Program-made: the position numbers and the translations under genes
Source: an uncultured Angelakisella sp.
Lineage (GTDB): Bacteria; Bacillota; Clostridia; Oscillospirales; Ruminococcaceae
DNA: 5,401 nucleotides
NCBI GenBank assembly: GCA_904420255.1
Contig: CAJFUT010000067.1
Location: 1 to 5,401, forward strand
Direction: 5' to 3'
Shown: piece by piece, positions 1 through 5,084 of the stretch
How the letters are laid out: each line of letters begins with the position of its first letter
Position numbering within the stretch: position 1 is the first letter of the stretch
Notes under the pieces: model-generated
The model's database searches: none
What the model was told of the DNA's origin: nothing
Seen by the model: the letters and a program-made list of their open reading frames with translations, nothing else

Positions 1-402
1 CTTTACCAGGGGGAGAGCGGAGGCTTGGAACCGTCCATGAAACCAATGGCGGGCCAAGCCGGAGCCCCCCTCCGCTTCCTTTCGCCTTTGAGGGGACCCG
101 GGGGCCTCCCCGGTCAGTCTTTGGTTACTTTCTTCTGATCAAGAAAGTAACAATAGCCGGCGTTGCGCTGCGAGCGGAACAAAAATAGAAAGAAGCGCAG
201 CGTTACAGAAATCAGAAGCCCTGCGCAGCAGCAAACCGAAAGGCATCCAGCGGCGCAGCGCAGCAGAAAAAAGGGGTGCGGGGCCCACCCCGCTCCGGCA
301 AATTTTTTCCCATCTTTTTTCGGGAAGGTGAAATATTTCCCTCCTTTCCATCGTTTTATAGAGCAGAAGGAAACATACAGCCCAAGCGCCCCCGAAAGGA
401 GA
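1..402. other. Non-coding, hairpin-rich region before the small ORF
   Basis: I find no supportable protein gene here; open frames on both strands lack ribosome binding sites and recognisable motifs. What is visible is structure. GCGGA (17-21) plus GGCTTGG (22-28) can pair with CCAAGCC (54-60) and TCCGC (71-75), leaving a 10-base bulge at 61-70. GGGGA (92-96) can pair with TCCCC (107-111). A perfect 11-bp inverted repeat lies at 124-151, and four GCGCAGC motifs lie between 195 and 264. Bases 1-80 could be the 3' part of a structured RNA gene entering from the left, but I could not match it to a known RNA family. Bases 120-300 look like a dispersed intergenic repeat, which is inference. Confidence 0.5.
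124..151. repeat. Perfect inverted repeat, 11-bp arms
   Basis: GTTACTTTCTT (124-134) and AAGAAAGTAAC (141-151) are exact reverse complements around the 6-base loop CTGATC. No T-run follows on the plus strand, so it is not a standard intrinsic terminator in that direction. The word GTTACTTTC recurs as GTTACTTTCC at 547-556, just past the terminator of the small ORF. This fits a palindromic element scattered in intergenic DNA, but only a genome-wide count could show that. Confidence 0.6.
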
Positions 403-408
403 ATGGCC

Positions 409-495
409 ATGAACGTACACGCCAAATGGACCCCGCTGCTGGTAGCTCTGGCTCTGGCCCTGGCTTTTGCCCTGGCCTTCTTCCGGATGCACTGA
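409..495 (+). CDS. Small hydrophobic single-span peptide (28 aa), function unknown
   Basis: The product would be 28 residues: a short head (MNVHAKW), a run of Leu/Ala/Val/Phe from about residue 9 to 24 long enough to span a membrane, and the tail FFRMH. The start at 409 is chosen because AAAGGAG (395-401) lies 7 bases upstream; an in-frame ATG at 403 would sit only one base from that site. The stop is followed after 10 bases by a strong intrinsic terminator, so ribosome binding site, ORF and terminator together look like a short monocistronic unit. I do not recognise a family. Small sporulation membrane peptides and hydrophobic type I toxins both have this form, and the sequence does not choose between them. 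No clear promoter is visible; a TATAGA at 357-362 has no good -35 partner. A chance ORF remains possible. Confidence 0.5.
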   Translation: MNVHAKWTPLLVALALALAFALAFFRMH

Positions 496-505
496 CAGAG
501 GCAGG

Positions 506-534
506 AACGCCCCGGCTTTCGCCGGGGCGTTTTT
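506..534 (+). terminator. Rho-independent terminator
   Basis: CGCCCCGGC (508-516) pairs perfectly with GCCGGGGCG (521-529) around a TTTC loop, with two more A-T pairs at the base (506-507 with 530-531). Five T residues follow (530-534). It lies 10 bases after the stop of the small hydrophobic ORF and should insulate it from spoIIP. On the minus strand there is no T-run, so it appears one-directional. Confidence 0.88.
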
Positions 535-546
535 GCGTCCGCCGGT

Positions 547-575
547 GTTACTTTCCGCCCTTGGCGCATAAGAAT
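547..575 (+). promoter_or_regulatory. Possible sporulation sigma-E-type promoter for spoIIP (weak)
   Basis: spoIIP is expressed in the mother cell under sigma-E in Bacillus subtilis, so I looked for a matching promoter between the terminator and the GTG start. GTTACTTT (547-554) followed at 16-base spacing (TTA to CATA) by CATAAGAAT (567-575) loosely resembles the sigma-E -35 and -10 elements, but the -10 matches only about five of eight consensus positions. It is placed correctly after a terminator and about 35 bases before the start codon. No better sigma-A promoter is visible in the gap. Treat as a pointer only. Confidence 0.2.
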
Positions 576-610
576 ATGGAGAAGTCTATCTGCCAGGAGA
601 GGGTGGGGCG

Positions 611-1783
611 GTGAAGGGCAAGGAACCCAAAAGAAAAGGATGGATGGGGACGTTGGCCGCCCTGCTGGGGGCCGGGGTCTTTTTGTTTTCCTATCCCGCG
701 GTGGGGCCCCTTCTGGAAGCCCTTTTGGGACGAGCCACACTCCTCTCCGCCGCCTTCGCCATGCCCGAGGGGGCCCTGGAAACCCTGCGGCAGCGGTATT
801 CCCCGGAGCTGTACGAGGACCTCCCCGACGACCCGCCCCCCCAAAGCGCCTCCCAGCCCGCCTCCCCGCCGGCGGAAAACGCCCCCTCCTCCCAGGGCGG
901 GAGCGCCCCGCCCCAAAGCTCCCAGGTGGAGCTGCCCCCGGAAACCCCGGCCCAGCTGCCGGAGATTCCGCCCCAGTACCAGGCCCCCATCATCAGCGCC
1001 AACATGACGGGGGAGCGGGGCAACCTGGCCTTCTACCAATACGGCGCCGCCTGGATCCGCAACTACACCAACCTGAGCCTGGGGGAGATCAGCCGGGTGC
1101 TGGAGACCCCCGCCGGCGTTTCGGTGGAGGCGGGGACCCAGGAGCCCCAGGTCCTCATCTACCACACCCACACCACCGAAAGCTATGAGGAGTGGGACCG
1201 GGAGATTTACGACAGCAGGAATGATTGGCGCAGCCTGGACAATACTATCAACATGGCGGCGGTGGGGGAGGAGCTGGCAAAGGAACTGGAAAAGCGGGGC
1301 ATCTCGGTGATCCATGACACCACCCAGCACGATTACCCCGCCTACAACGGCGCCTACGACCGCAGCGCCGCCACCATCCAGGGCTACCTGGACCAATACC
1401 CCTCCATCAAGGTGGCCATCGACGTCCACCGGGACGCGGTGCTTTACGACGACGGCTCCATCCTCAAGGTGGTCCAGGAGGTGAACGGCCGGAAGGCGGC
1501 CCAGCTCATGATTATCGCCCCCTGCGACGACGGCACCGTGGGCATCCCCGGCTGGGAGGAGAACTTCCGCTTCGCCGCCGGGTTCACCCAGGCGGTGGAG
1601 GAGCAATACCCGGGGCTCACCCGCCCGGTGTTCTTCTGCTACCGCAACTACAACCTGGGGATGACCCCCGACAGCCTCCTCTTTGAATTCGGCACCAACG
1701 GCAACACCCTGGAGGAGGCCAAATACACCGCCCGGCTCATCGGCCCCATCCTGGCCGACTACCTGCTGGGGGAGGAAAGCTAG
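611..1783 (+). CDS. spoIIP: Stage II sporulation protein P, engulfment peptidoglycan hydrolase
   Basis: SpoIIP is the membrane-anchored amidase/endopeptidase that, with SpoIID and SpoIIM, cuts peptidoglycan so that the mother-cell membrane can engulf the forespore. The 390-residue product has a basic N-terminus (1-10), one hydrophobic signal-anchor (about 12-40), a Pro/Ser/Gln-rich linker (about 70-125) and a C-terminal SpoIIP catalytic domain (about 125-386). Family hallmarks are IYHTHTTESY at 183-192, H240-D241, DVHRDA at 271-276 and LLFEFGTNGNT at 356-366; the His and Glu residues in these are the likely zinc-binding and catalytic positions. The length is normal for the family. The GTG start at 611 is preceded by AGGAGAGGG and precedes the whole membrane anchor; an in-frame ATG at 644 would remove the basic head. 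A terminator lies just upstream, and a small membrane protein begins 17 bases after the stop, so the two probably share a transcript. In B. subtilis the gene follows gpr; here it does not. Confidence 0.95.
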   Translation: MKGKEPKRKGWMGTLAALLGAGVFLFSYPAVGPLLEALLGRATLLSAAFAMPEGALETLRQRYSPELYEDLPDDPPPQSASQPASPPAENAPSSQGGSAPPQSSQVELPPETPAQLPEIPPQYQAPIISANMTGERGNLAFYQYGAAWIRNYTNLSLGEISRVLETPAGVSVEAGTQEPQVLIYHTHTTESYEEWDREIYDSRNDWRSLDNTINMAAVGEELAKELEKRGISVIHDTTQHDYPAYNGAYDRSAATIQGYLDQYPSIKVAIDVHRDAVLYDDGSILKVVQEVNGRKAAQLMIIAPCDDGTVGIPGWEENFRFAAGFTQAVEEQYPGLTRPVFFCYRNYNLGMTPDSLLFEFGTNGNTLEEAKYTARLIGPILADYLLGEES

Positions 1784-1799
1784 CAAAGGAGGCGGCGCC

Positions 1800-2153
1800 A
1801 TGGCCCGGAACAGCCCCGGGAAAAAACGGCGGAAGGGGAAAAAGCGGGGGCCCCTCCCCGCCCTGGCGGCCTGCCTGGCGGGGGCCCTCCTCTGCTGGGG
1901 CGGCCTCTCCACCGTGGACCGGCGGATCCGGGCGGTGACCATCAACCAGTCCCCGCCCCTCTGGGAAATCCAGGAGGACCTGGACCAGGAGGGGAGCGCC
2001 GTCTGGCGCCTCACCATCCTGGGCCGGGAAACCACCCTGGACCTCGCCCCCCTCCAGGACCTGGGCCGGGAGCTCTCCCTTATCCTCCGCACGCCCCCCG
2101 CACCTGTCAGACTTTTTTCCACAGCATACGAGTACGTTTCGGGTTTCCTGTAG
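1800..2153 (+). CDS. Small membrane-anchored protein of unknown function downstream of spoIIP, C-terminus possibly altered
   Basis: I do not recognise a family. The 117-residue product begins with a very basic stretch (KKRRKGKKR, 8-16), then one hydrophobic segment (about 18-36) ending in GLSTVDRRIRAV. A soluble part follows, with PPLWEI at 52-57, a WRLTILGRETTLDLAPL block at 69-85 and a Leu-rich helix to about residue 97. This suggests an N-in, C-out bitopic protein. AAAGGAGG lies 8 bases before the ATG, and the gap from the spoIIP stop is only 16 bases, so co-transcription and a sporulation-related role are likely but inferred. Codons 1-100 are strongly G/C-ending like spoIIP. From about 2098 the sequence changes to A/T-richer codons (gtc aga ctt ttt tcc aca gca tac) until the TAG, as if the original end had been replaced by unrelated intergenic sequence. 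Confidence 0.65.
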   Translation: MARNSPGKKRRKGKKRGPLPALAACLAGALLCWGGLSTVDRRIRAVTINQSPPLWEIQEDLDQEGSAVWRLTILGRETTLDLAPLQDLGRELSLILRTPPAPVRLFSTAYEYVSGFL

Positions 2154-2329
2154 TCCCCGATTTCCCTGCCAGCTTCGGAAGGCGTCACGGAATAAGGGGG
2201 GGCAATCAGGGATTCGGAGGGCGAAGCGGGATGGTGATGGCGCCCCGAAACGGTGTTCCTCCCCGCCGGGGGAGGGGCCGCCCATAGTGGACAGGCCCCG
2301 CCCTCCCCACCACATATGGCGGGGGGCGG
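2154..2329. other. Spacer between the spoIIP unit and the S10 promoter, with hairpins
   Basis: I see no gene here. CCTCCCC (2258-2264) pairs perfectly with GGGGAGG (2269-2275) around GCCG, and GGGGCC (2274-2279) can alternatively pair with GGCCCC (2294-2299). Neither has a following T-run on the plus strand, so no clear intrinsic terminator closes the spoIIP unit and some read-through into the S10 operon is possible. A long minus-strand open frame covers this spacer and neighbouring genes, but it is a by-product of high GC. Confidence 0.5.
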
Positions 2330-2369
2330 AAAAGCGGGGAAAAAACCTGAAAAAAAGCGGGAAAAAAGC
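2330..2369 (+). promoter_or_regulatory. Phased A-tracts upstream of the S10 promoter (curved DNA / UP-element-like)
   Basis: Four A-runs lie at 2330-2333, 2340-2345, 2350-2356 and 2362-2367. Their centres are 10.5 to 11.5 bases apart, close to one helical turn, and the last ends three bases before the -35 hexamer. Runs of A in phase bend DNA, and AT-rich sequence directly upstream of -35 can bind the RNA polymerase alpha C-terminal domain as an UP element. In this GC-rich window such a tract is conspicuous and fits a very strong promoter. The activity itself is inferred. Confidence 0.6.
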
Positions 2370-2398
2370 TTGCAAATGCCTGGGGGCTGTGGTATTAT
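2370..2398 (+). promoter_or_regulatory. Sigma-A extended -10 promoter for the S10 operon
   Basis: TTGCAA (2370-2375) and TATTAT (2393-2398) are separated by exactly 17 bases, and TGG directly before the -10 gives the extended TGn motif (2390-2392). An overlapping TATACT (2396-2401) would need a 20-base spacer and is less likely. Transcription should start near 2405, giving a leader of about 340 nt before rpsJ. Phased A-tracts abut the -35 side. This is the only good housekeeping promoter seen before the ribosomal genes. Confidence 0.8.
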
Positions 2399-2404
2399 AC
2401 TAGG

Positions 2405-2745
2405 GCGTGACTGCACATAGATATGCGATGATGCGGGAGGTGGCCGCTTCCCGGCGGTGTCAAAAGCCGGCGGGAGCCCTGCGACGGCAGGGTATGCGGG
2501 GAATTTCCGCGGAGTATGTCCGATTTGAAACCGGGCGGCTTGGAATACTGGCAGCGCCGGAGCCTGACGGCTTCCGGCCCTGGGCGTATGGGTTCCCGGA
2601 GGAACCCCGGCCCCGCGGGGGACGGAGGTTTCCCGGCTTTTCTTATGCACAGGGACGAAACACCCGGCAGGGTTTGCGGCGTAAACAGTAGCGACCGTCG
2701 CCAAACAAACGCAGATGCGAAAAAAATTCAGGAGGCGATGAACAA
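2405..2745 (+). promoter_or_regulatory. Long structured 5' leader of the S10 operon
   Basis: The transcript from the predicted start to the rpsJ GTG is about 340 nt with no convincing ORF. It contains many local hairpins: 2477-2492 (six pairs, GACG loop), 2496-2510 (six pairs counting two G-U), 2556-2578 (nine pairs with one bulged T, TGAC loop), 2590-2607 (seven perfect pairs, CGGA loop), 2672-2686 (six pairs including one G-U) and 2691-2701. The word GGCAGGGTWTGCGG occurs twice (2486-2499 and 2666-2679). No hairpin is followed by a T-run, so simple intrinsic attenuation is not evident. Ribosomal protein operons are commonly controlled by a product binding its own leader; in the E. coli S10 operon this is L4. 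Such a role here is inference, and I could not match this leader to a named RNA family. Confidence 0.55.
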
Positions 2746-3057
2746 GTGGCAGTCAAGGAGAAAATCAGAATCAGACTCAAGAGTTACGATCATCAGCTGG
2801 TGGATACCGCCGCCGAGAAGATCGTGGAAACCGCGAAGCGCACCGGCGCCAGGGTTTCGGGGCCCATCCCCCTGCCCACCGAGCGGGAGATCGTGACCAT
2901 TCTGCGGGCCGTACACAAGTACAAGGACAGCAGAGAGCAGTTTGAAATGCGCACCCACAAGCGGCTTATCGACATCCTCAGGCCCTCCAACAAGACTGTG
3001 GAGGCTCTGAAGGGTCTTGAGCTCCCTGCCGGGGTCGAGATCGAGATCAAGCTCTGA
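2746..3057 (+). CDS. rpsJ: 30S ribosomal protein S10 (uS10)
   Basis: uS10 sits in the head of the 30S subunit and, as NusE, also joins the NusB-containing antitermination complex. The 103-residue product has the usual length. It starts [15 protein letters not shown] (residues 2-16) and carries the family signature region [15 protein letters not shown] (55-69), followed by RTHKRLIDI. It starts with GTG at 2746, ten bases after AGGAGG (2730-2735). An ATG at 2738 lies too close to that site and is in another frame. It is the first gene of the S10 operon, behind a long leader and a strong promoter. Confidence 0.98.
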   Translation: MAVKEKIRIRLKSYDHQLVDTAAEKIVETAKRTGARVSGPIPLPTEREIVTILRAVHKYKDSREQFEMRTHKRLIDILRPSNKTVEALKGLELPAGVEIEIKL

Positions 3058-3077
3058 TCCGGTCCGCGGCAAGGTCA

Positions 3078-3101
3078 TGTTGGCCCCTCACCCGGGTCAA
3101 C
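3078..3101 (+). promoter_or_regulatory. Hairpin in the rpsJ-rplC spacer
   Basis: GTTGGCC and GGTCAAC can form a seven-pair stem (one G-U wobble) around a loop of about nine bases, roughly 15 bases before the rplC ribosome binding site (3114-3119). There is no T-run, so it is not a terminator. It may affect rplC translation or mRNA processing, or be a protein-binding site; none of these is shown by the sequence. Positions are accurate to a base or two. Confidence 0.35.
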
Positions 3102-3128
3102 CAATAACCGAACAGGAGGAAACAGAAC

Positions 3129-3761
3129 ATGGAAAAGTGCATCATCGGCAAGAAGATCGGCATGACCCAGCTTTTTGACGAGAACGGCAACATCGTCCCC
3201 GTCACCGTGGTGGAAGCTGGTCCCTGCGTTGTCGTCCAGAAGAAGACAACCGAAAACGACGGCTATGAAGCCGTGCAGATCGGCTATGGCAGCGTCAGCG
3301 ACAAGAAGCTCACCAAGCCCCTGAAGGGTCATTTCGCCAAGGCCGACGTGGCCCAGAAGAAGGTCCTGCGGGAGTTCCGCCTCTCGGACATCTCCGGCCT
3401 TTCCGTCGGCGACATCATCAAGGCCGACACCTTCGCCCCCGGCGACCGGGTGGACGTCTGCGGCACCAGCAAAGGTAAGGGCTACGCCGGCACCATCAAG
3501 CGCTGGAACAACCACCGCCTGAAGGAAACCCACGGTACCGGCCCTGTCCACCGCCACGCCGGCTCCAACGGCTCCACCTCCACCCCCAGCCGTGTCTTCA
3601 AGGGCAAGAAGCTCCCCGGGCACATGGGCTTTGAGCGGGTCACCGTCCAGAACCTGGACGTTGTGAAGGTGGACGCTGAGAACAACCTCATCGCCATCCG
3701 GGGCGCCGTGCCCGGCCCCAAAAACGGCATCGTCTACATCACCGACACCGTGAAGGCTTAA
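3129..3761 (+). CDS. rplC: 50S ribosomal protein L3 (uL3)
   Basis: uL3 is an early-assembly 50S protein whose extended loop reaches towards the peptidyl transferase centre. The 210-residue product is normal length. It opens with IIGKKIGMTQLFDENG (5-20), has the beta-barrel segment VTVVEAGPCVV, and carries the central extension SKGKGYAGTIKRW (114-126) through THGTGPVHRHAGS to SRVFKGKKLPGHMG (154-167), then VTVQNLDVVKVD and GPKNG. The KRWNNHRLKETHG stretch differs from the KRHG-type loop of E. coli and Bacillus L3 and looks like a clostridial variant. The ATG is 9 bases after AGGAGG. Confidence 0.98.
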   Translation: MEKCIIGKKIGMTQLFDENGNIVPVTVVEAGPCVVVQKKTTENDGYEAVQIGYGSVSDKKLTKPLKGHFAKADVAQKKVLREFRLSDISGLSVGDIIKADTFAPGDRVDVCGTSKGKGYAGTIKRWNNHRLKETHGTGPVHRHAGSNGSTSTPSRVFKGKKLPGHMGFERVTVQNLDVVKVDAENNLIAIRGAVPGPKNGIVYITDTVKA

Positions 3762-3779
3762 GGAAGGAGGAAGTTAACA

Positions 3780-4406
3780 ATGCCTAAGGTTACTGTTTAT
3801 GATATGACCGGCAAGAGCGTTGGAGAAAAAGACCTTTCTGATGCCATCTTCGGGGTTGTCCCCAACAAGGTGGTCCTCCACGCCGTCGTCAAGAACTACC
3901 TGGCCAACCAGCGCCAGGGCACCCAGTCCACCCTGACCCGCACCGAGGTTTCCGGCGGCGGCCGCAAGCCCTGGCGGCAGAAGGGCACCGGCCATGCCCG
4001 GCAGGGTTCCACCCGGGCCCCCCAGTGGCGCCACGGCGGCATTGCCCTGGGCCCCAAGCCCCGCAGCTACCGCTACACCCTCAACCGCAAGATGAAGGTG
4101 CTGGCCATCAAGTCCGCCCTTTCCGCCAAGGTGCTGGAGCAGGAGCTGATCCTGGTGGACAACATCCATGTGGAGGATTACAAGACCAAGACCGTGGTGG
4201 CCATGCTCAAGGCCCTGGACGCCGGCAAGAAGCCCCTCATCGTCACCGCCGAGGCCGACCCCAAGCTGGTGGTGAGCGCCCGGAACATCCCCGGGGTCCG
4301 CACCGCCGTGGTGGGCGCCCTCAACAGCTATGACGTGCTGGGCTCCGGCAAGCTGGTGATGGCCGCCTCCGCCGCAGAGAAACTCGAGGAGGTGTACAGC
4401 AAATGA
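3780..4406 (+). CDS. rplD: 50S ribosomal protein L4 (uL4)
   Basis: uL4 binds 23S rRNA and extends a loop into the peptide exit tunnel; in E. coli it also represses the S10 operon through the leader. The 208-residue product is normal length. The tunnel loop is recognisable from [20 protein letters not shown] (41-60) through [20 protein letters not shown] (62-81) and [15 protein letters not shown] (83-97). The C-terminal part contains SALSAKVLE (112-120) and NSYDVLG (182-188). AAGGAGG is nine bases before the ATG, and the gap from rplC is 18 bases. The TGA stop overlaps the ATG of rplW. Whether it regulates this operon is unknown. Confidence 0.98.
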   Translation: MPKVTVYDMTGKSVGEKDLSDAIFGVVPNKVVLHAVVKNYLANQRQGTQSTLTRTEVSGGGRKPWRQKGTGHARQGSTRAPQWRHGGIALGPKPRSYRYTLNRKMKVLAIKSALSAKVLEQELILVDNIHVEDYKTKTVVAMLKALDAGKKPLIVTAEADPKLVVSARNIPGVRTAVVGALNSYDVLGSGKLVMAASAAEKLEEVYSK

Positions 4407-4699
4407 AAGCCGCTCAAGACATCATCCTGGCCCCTGTGATCACCGAGAACTCCATGGAGGCCATGGCCCAGAAGAAATACACCTTTAAGGTCGCCAAAAC
4501 CGCCAACAAGATCGAAATCGGCAAGGCGGTGGAGGCCCTCTTCCCCGGCACCAAGGTAAAGGCCGTCAACACCATGAACTGCCGCGGCGCCCTCAAGCGC
4601 ATGGGCCGCTACCAGGGCTACACCGCCAGCTGGAAAAAGGCTGTGGTGACCCTCACCGCCGACAGCAAGGGCATCGAGTTCTTCGAGTCCATGCAGTAA
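4403..4699 (+). CDS. rplW: 50S ribosomal protein L23 (uL23)
   Basis: uL23 lies at the exit of the ribosomal tunnel, where trigger factor and the signal recognition particle dock. The 98-residue product is normal length and shows the family pattern: [16 protein letters not shown] (6-21), [20 protein letters not shown] (25-44), [13 protein letters not shown] (47-59) and the [20 protein letters not shown] loop (61-80) before a VTL strand. Its ATG overlaps the rplD stop as ATGA, implying translational coupling, and GAGGAGGTG inside the end of rplD supplies the ribosome binding site. In most genomes rplB follows within a few tens of bases; here a 385-base repeat-filled gap follows. Confidence 0.98.
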   Translation: MKAAQDIILAPVITENSMEAMAQKKYTFKVAKTANKIEIGKAVEALFPGTKVKAVNTMNCRGALKRMGRYQGYTASWKKAVVTLTADSKGIEFFESMQ

Positions 4700-4815
4700 G
4701 CCCGGTAGGCCGGGCGGCCGCGGAAATTCTTCCGGCCTGCGGCCTCCAGAATTTCATGCATGAACCAACGCTGAGGGTAAACCGCAGCTTGAAAAGTGAG
4801 GCAGAAAGCCTCCCA

Positions 4816-4880
4816 AAATCCCGGGGCAGGAGCCCCAGGGATTTCAGGTGGTCCGGTGAGGACAGACCAATTTGCGCAGC
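4816..4880. repeat. 65-bp intergenic repeat, copy 1
   Basis: This copy matches 4927-4991 with only two differences (T at 4857 against C at 4968; C at 4863 against T at 4974). It begins with a 12-pair stem: arms 4816-4827 and 4832-4844 around the loop AGGA, with one bulged A at 4837. After a short linker containing TCAGGTGGTCCGG, the right end is the first arm of a second hairpin, CAATTTGC (4868-4875), which pairs with GCAAATTG (4894-4901) and encloses GCCC-GGCA-GGGC. The full element is therefore about 86 bases and carries two stem-loops. Confidence 0.9.
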
Positions 4881-4926
4881 CCGGCAGGGCGGAGCAAATT
4901 GCTTGCCCGCCGGGGCCACCCGGCCC

Positions 4927-4991
4927 AAATCCCGGGGCAGGAGCCCCAGGGATTTCAGGTGGTCCGGCGAGGATAGACCAATTTGCGCAGC
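4927..4991. repeat. 65-bp intergenic repeat, copy 2
   Basis: This is the second copy, 111 bases downstream of the first and in the same orientation. The 12-pair stem with AGGA loop is fully conserved (4927-4955). The second hairpin keeps its arms CAATTTGC (4979-4986) and GCAAATTG (5000-5007), but the enclosed sequence differs from copy 1: GCAGCGAAGCGAA, containing GCGAA repeats, in place of a GCCC-GGCA-GGGC stem. Conserved arms with a changed loop suggest that pairing matters, or that two related family members were inserted side by side. Confidence 0.9.
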
Positions 4992-5084
4992 GAAGCGAAG
5001 CAAATTGCGAGCCTCCAAGGGCTACCTTGGTATGGGGCGTGAATCCTGCGCTCCGCGAAATAAAAAAAGGAGAGTGAACCAGCA

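Larger units (their letters stand above)
4700..5084. other. Hairpin-packed insertion-like gap between rplW and rplB
   Basis: This 385-base gap interrupts a junction that is normally very short. Besides the two copies of the 65-bp repeat it holds further perfect hairpins: 4700-4715 (six pairs, TAGG loop, starting right after the rplW stop), 4723-4755 (eight-pair arms GAAATTCT/AGAATTTC with inner GGCC-TGC-GGCC), 4798-4812 (five pairs), 4909-4924 (six pairs, GCCA loop) and 5015-5030 (CCAAGG/CCTTGG, GCTA loop). None has a T-run, so transcription is expected to continue to rplB. An open frame across the gap has no ribosome binding site. I see no transposase and no clear flanking target duplication. 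Confidence 0.8.

Noticed and set aside
114..740. Minus-strand frame of 208 codons at the left end
   Set aside because: It crosses the terminator and the palindrome, has no family features, and overlaps the start of spoIIP in antisense.
2258..2299. Terminator after the spoIIP unit
   Set aside because: Strong GC stems are present but no T-run follows on the plus strand, and on the minus strand there is no transcript to terminate.
2407..2691. Leader ORF in front of rpsJ
   Set aside because: No ribosome binding site at its GTG and an Arg/Gly/Pro composition typical of noncoding GC-rich sequence; the region is better explained as a structured leader.
548..2704. A 718-codon minus-strand open frame
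   Set aside because: It lies antisense to spoIIP and the following gene. High GC with G/C-ending codons leaves the opposite strand free of stops; the product is low-complexity Gly/Pro/Arg/Val with no recognisable domain and no suitable ribosome binding site.
4816..4991. CRISPR-like array, because of the spaced direct repeat
   Set aside because: There are only two copies of a 65-bp unit with a 46-base interval that itself contains structured sequence; repeat length, number and context do not fit CRISPR.
5005..5033. Internal promoter for rplB (TTGCGA followed by TGGTAT)
   Set aside because: The -35 is fair but the -10 is poor and falls inside the CCAAGG/CCTTGG hairpin; not enough to call.
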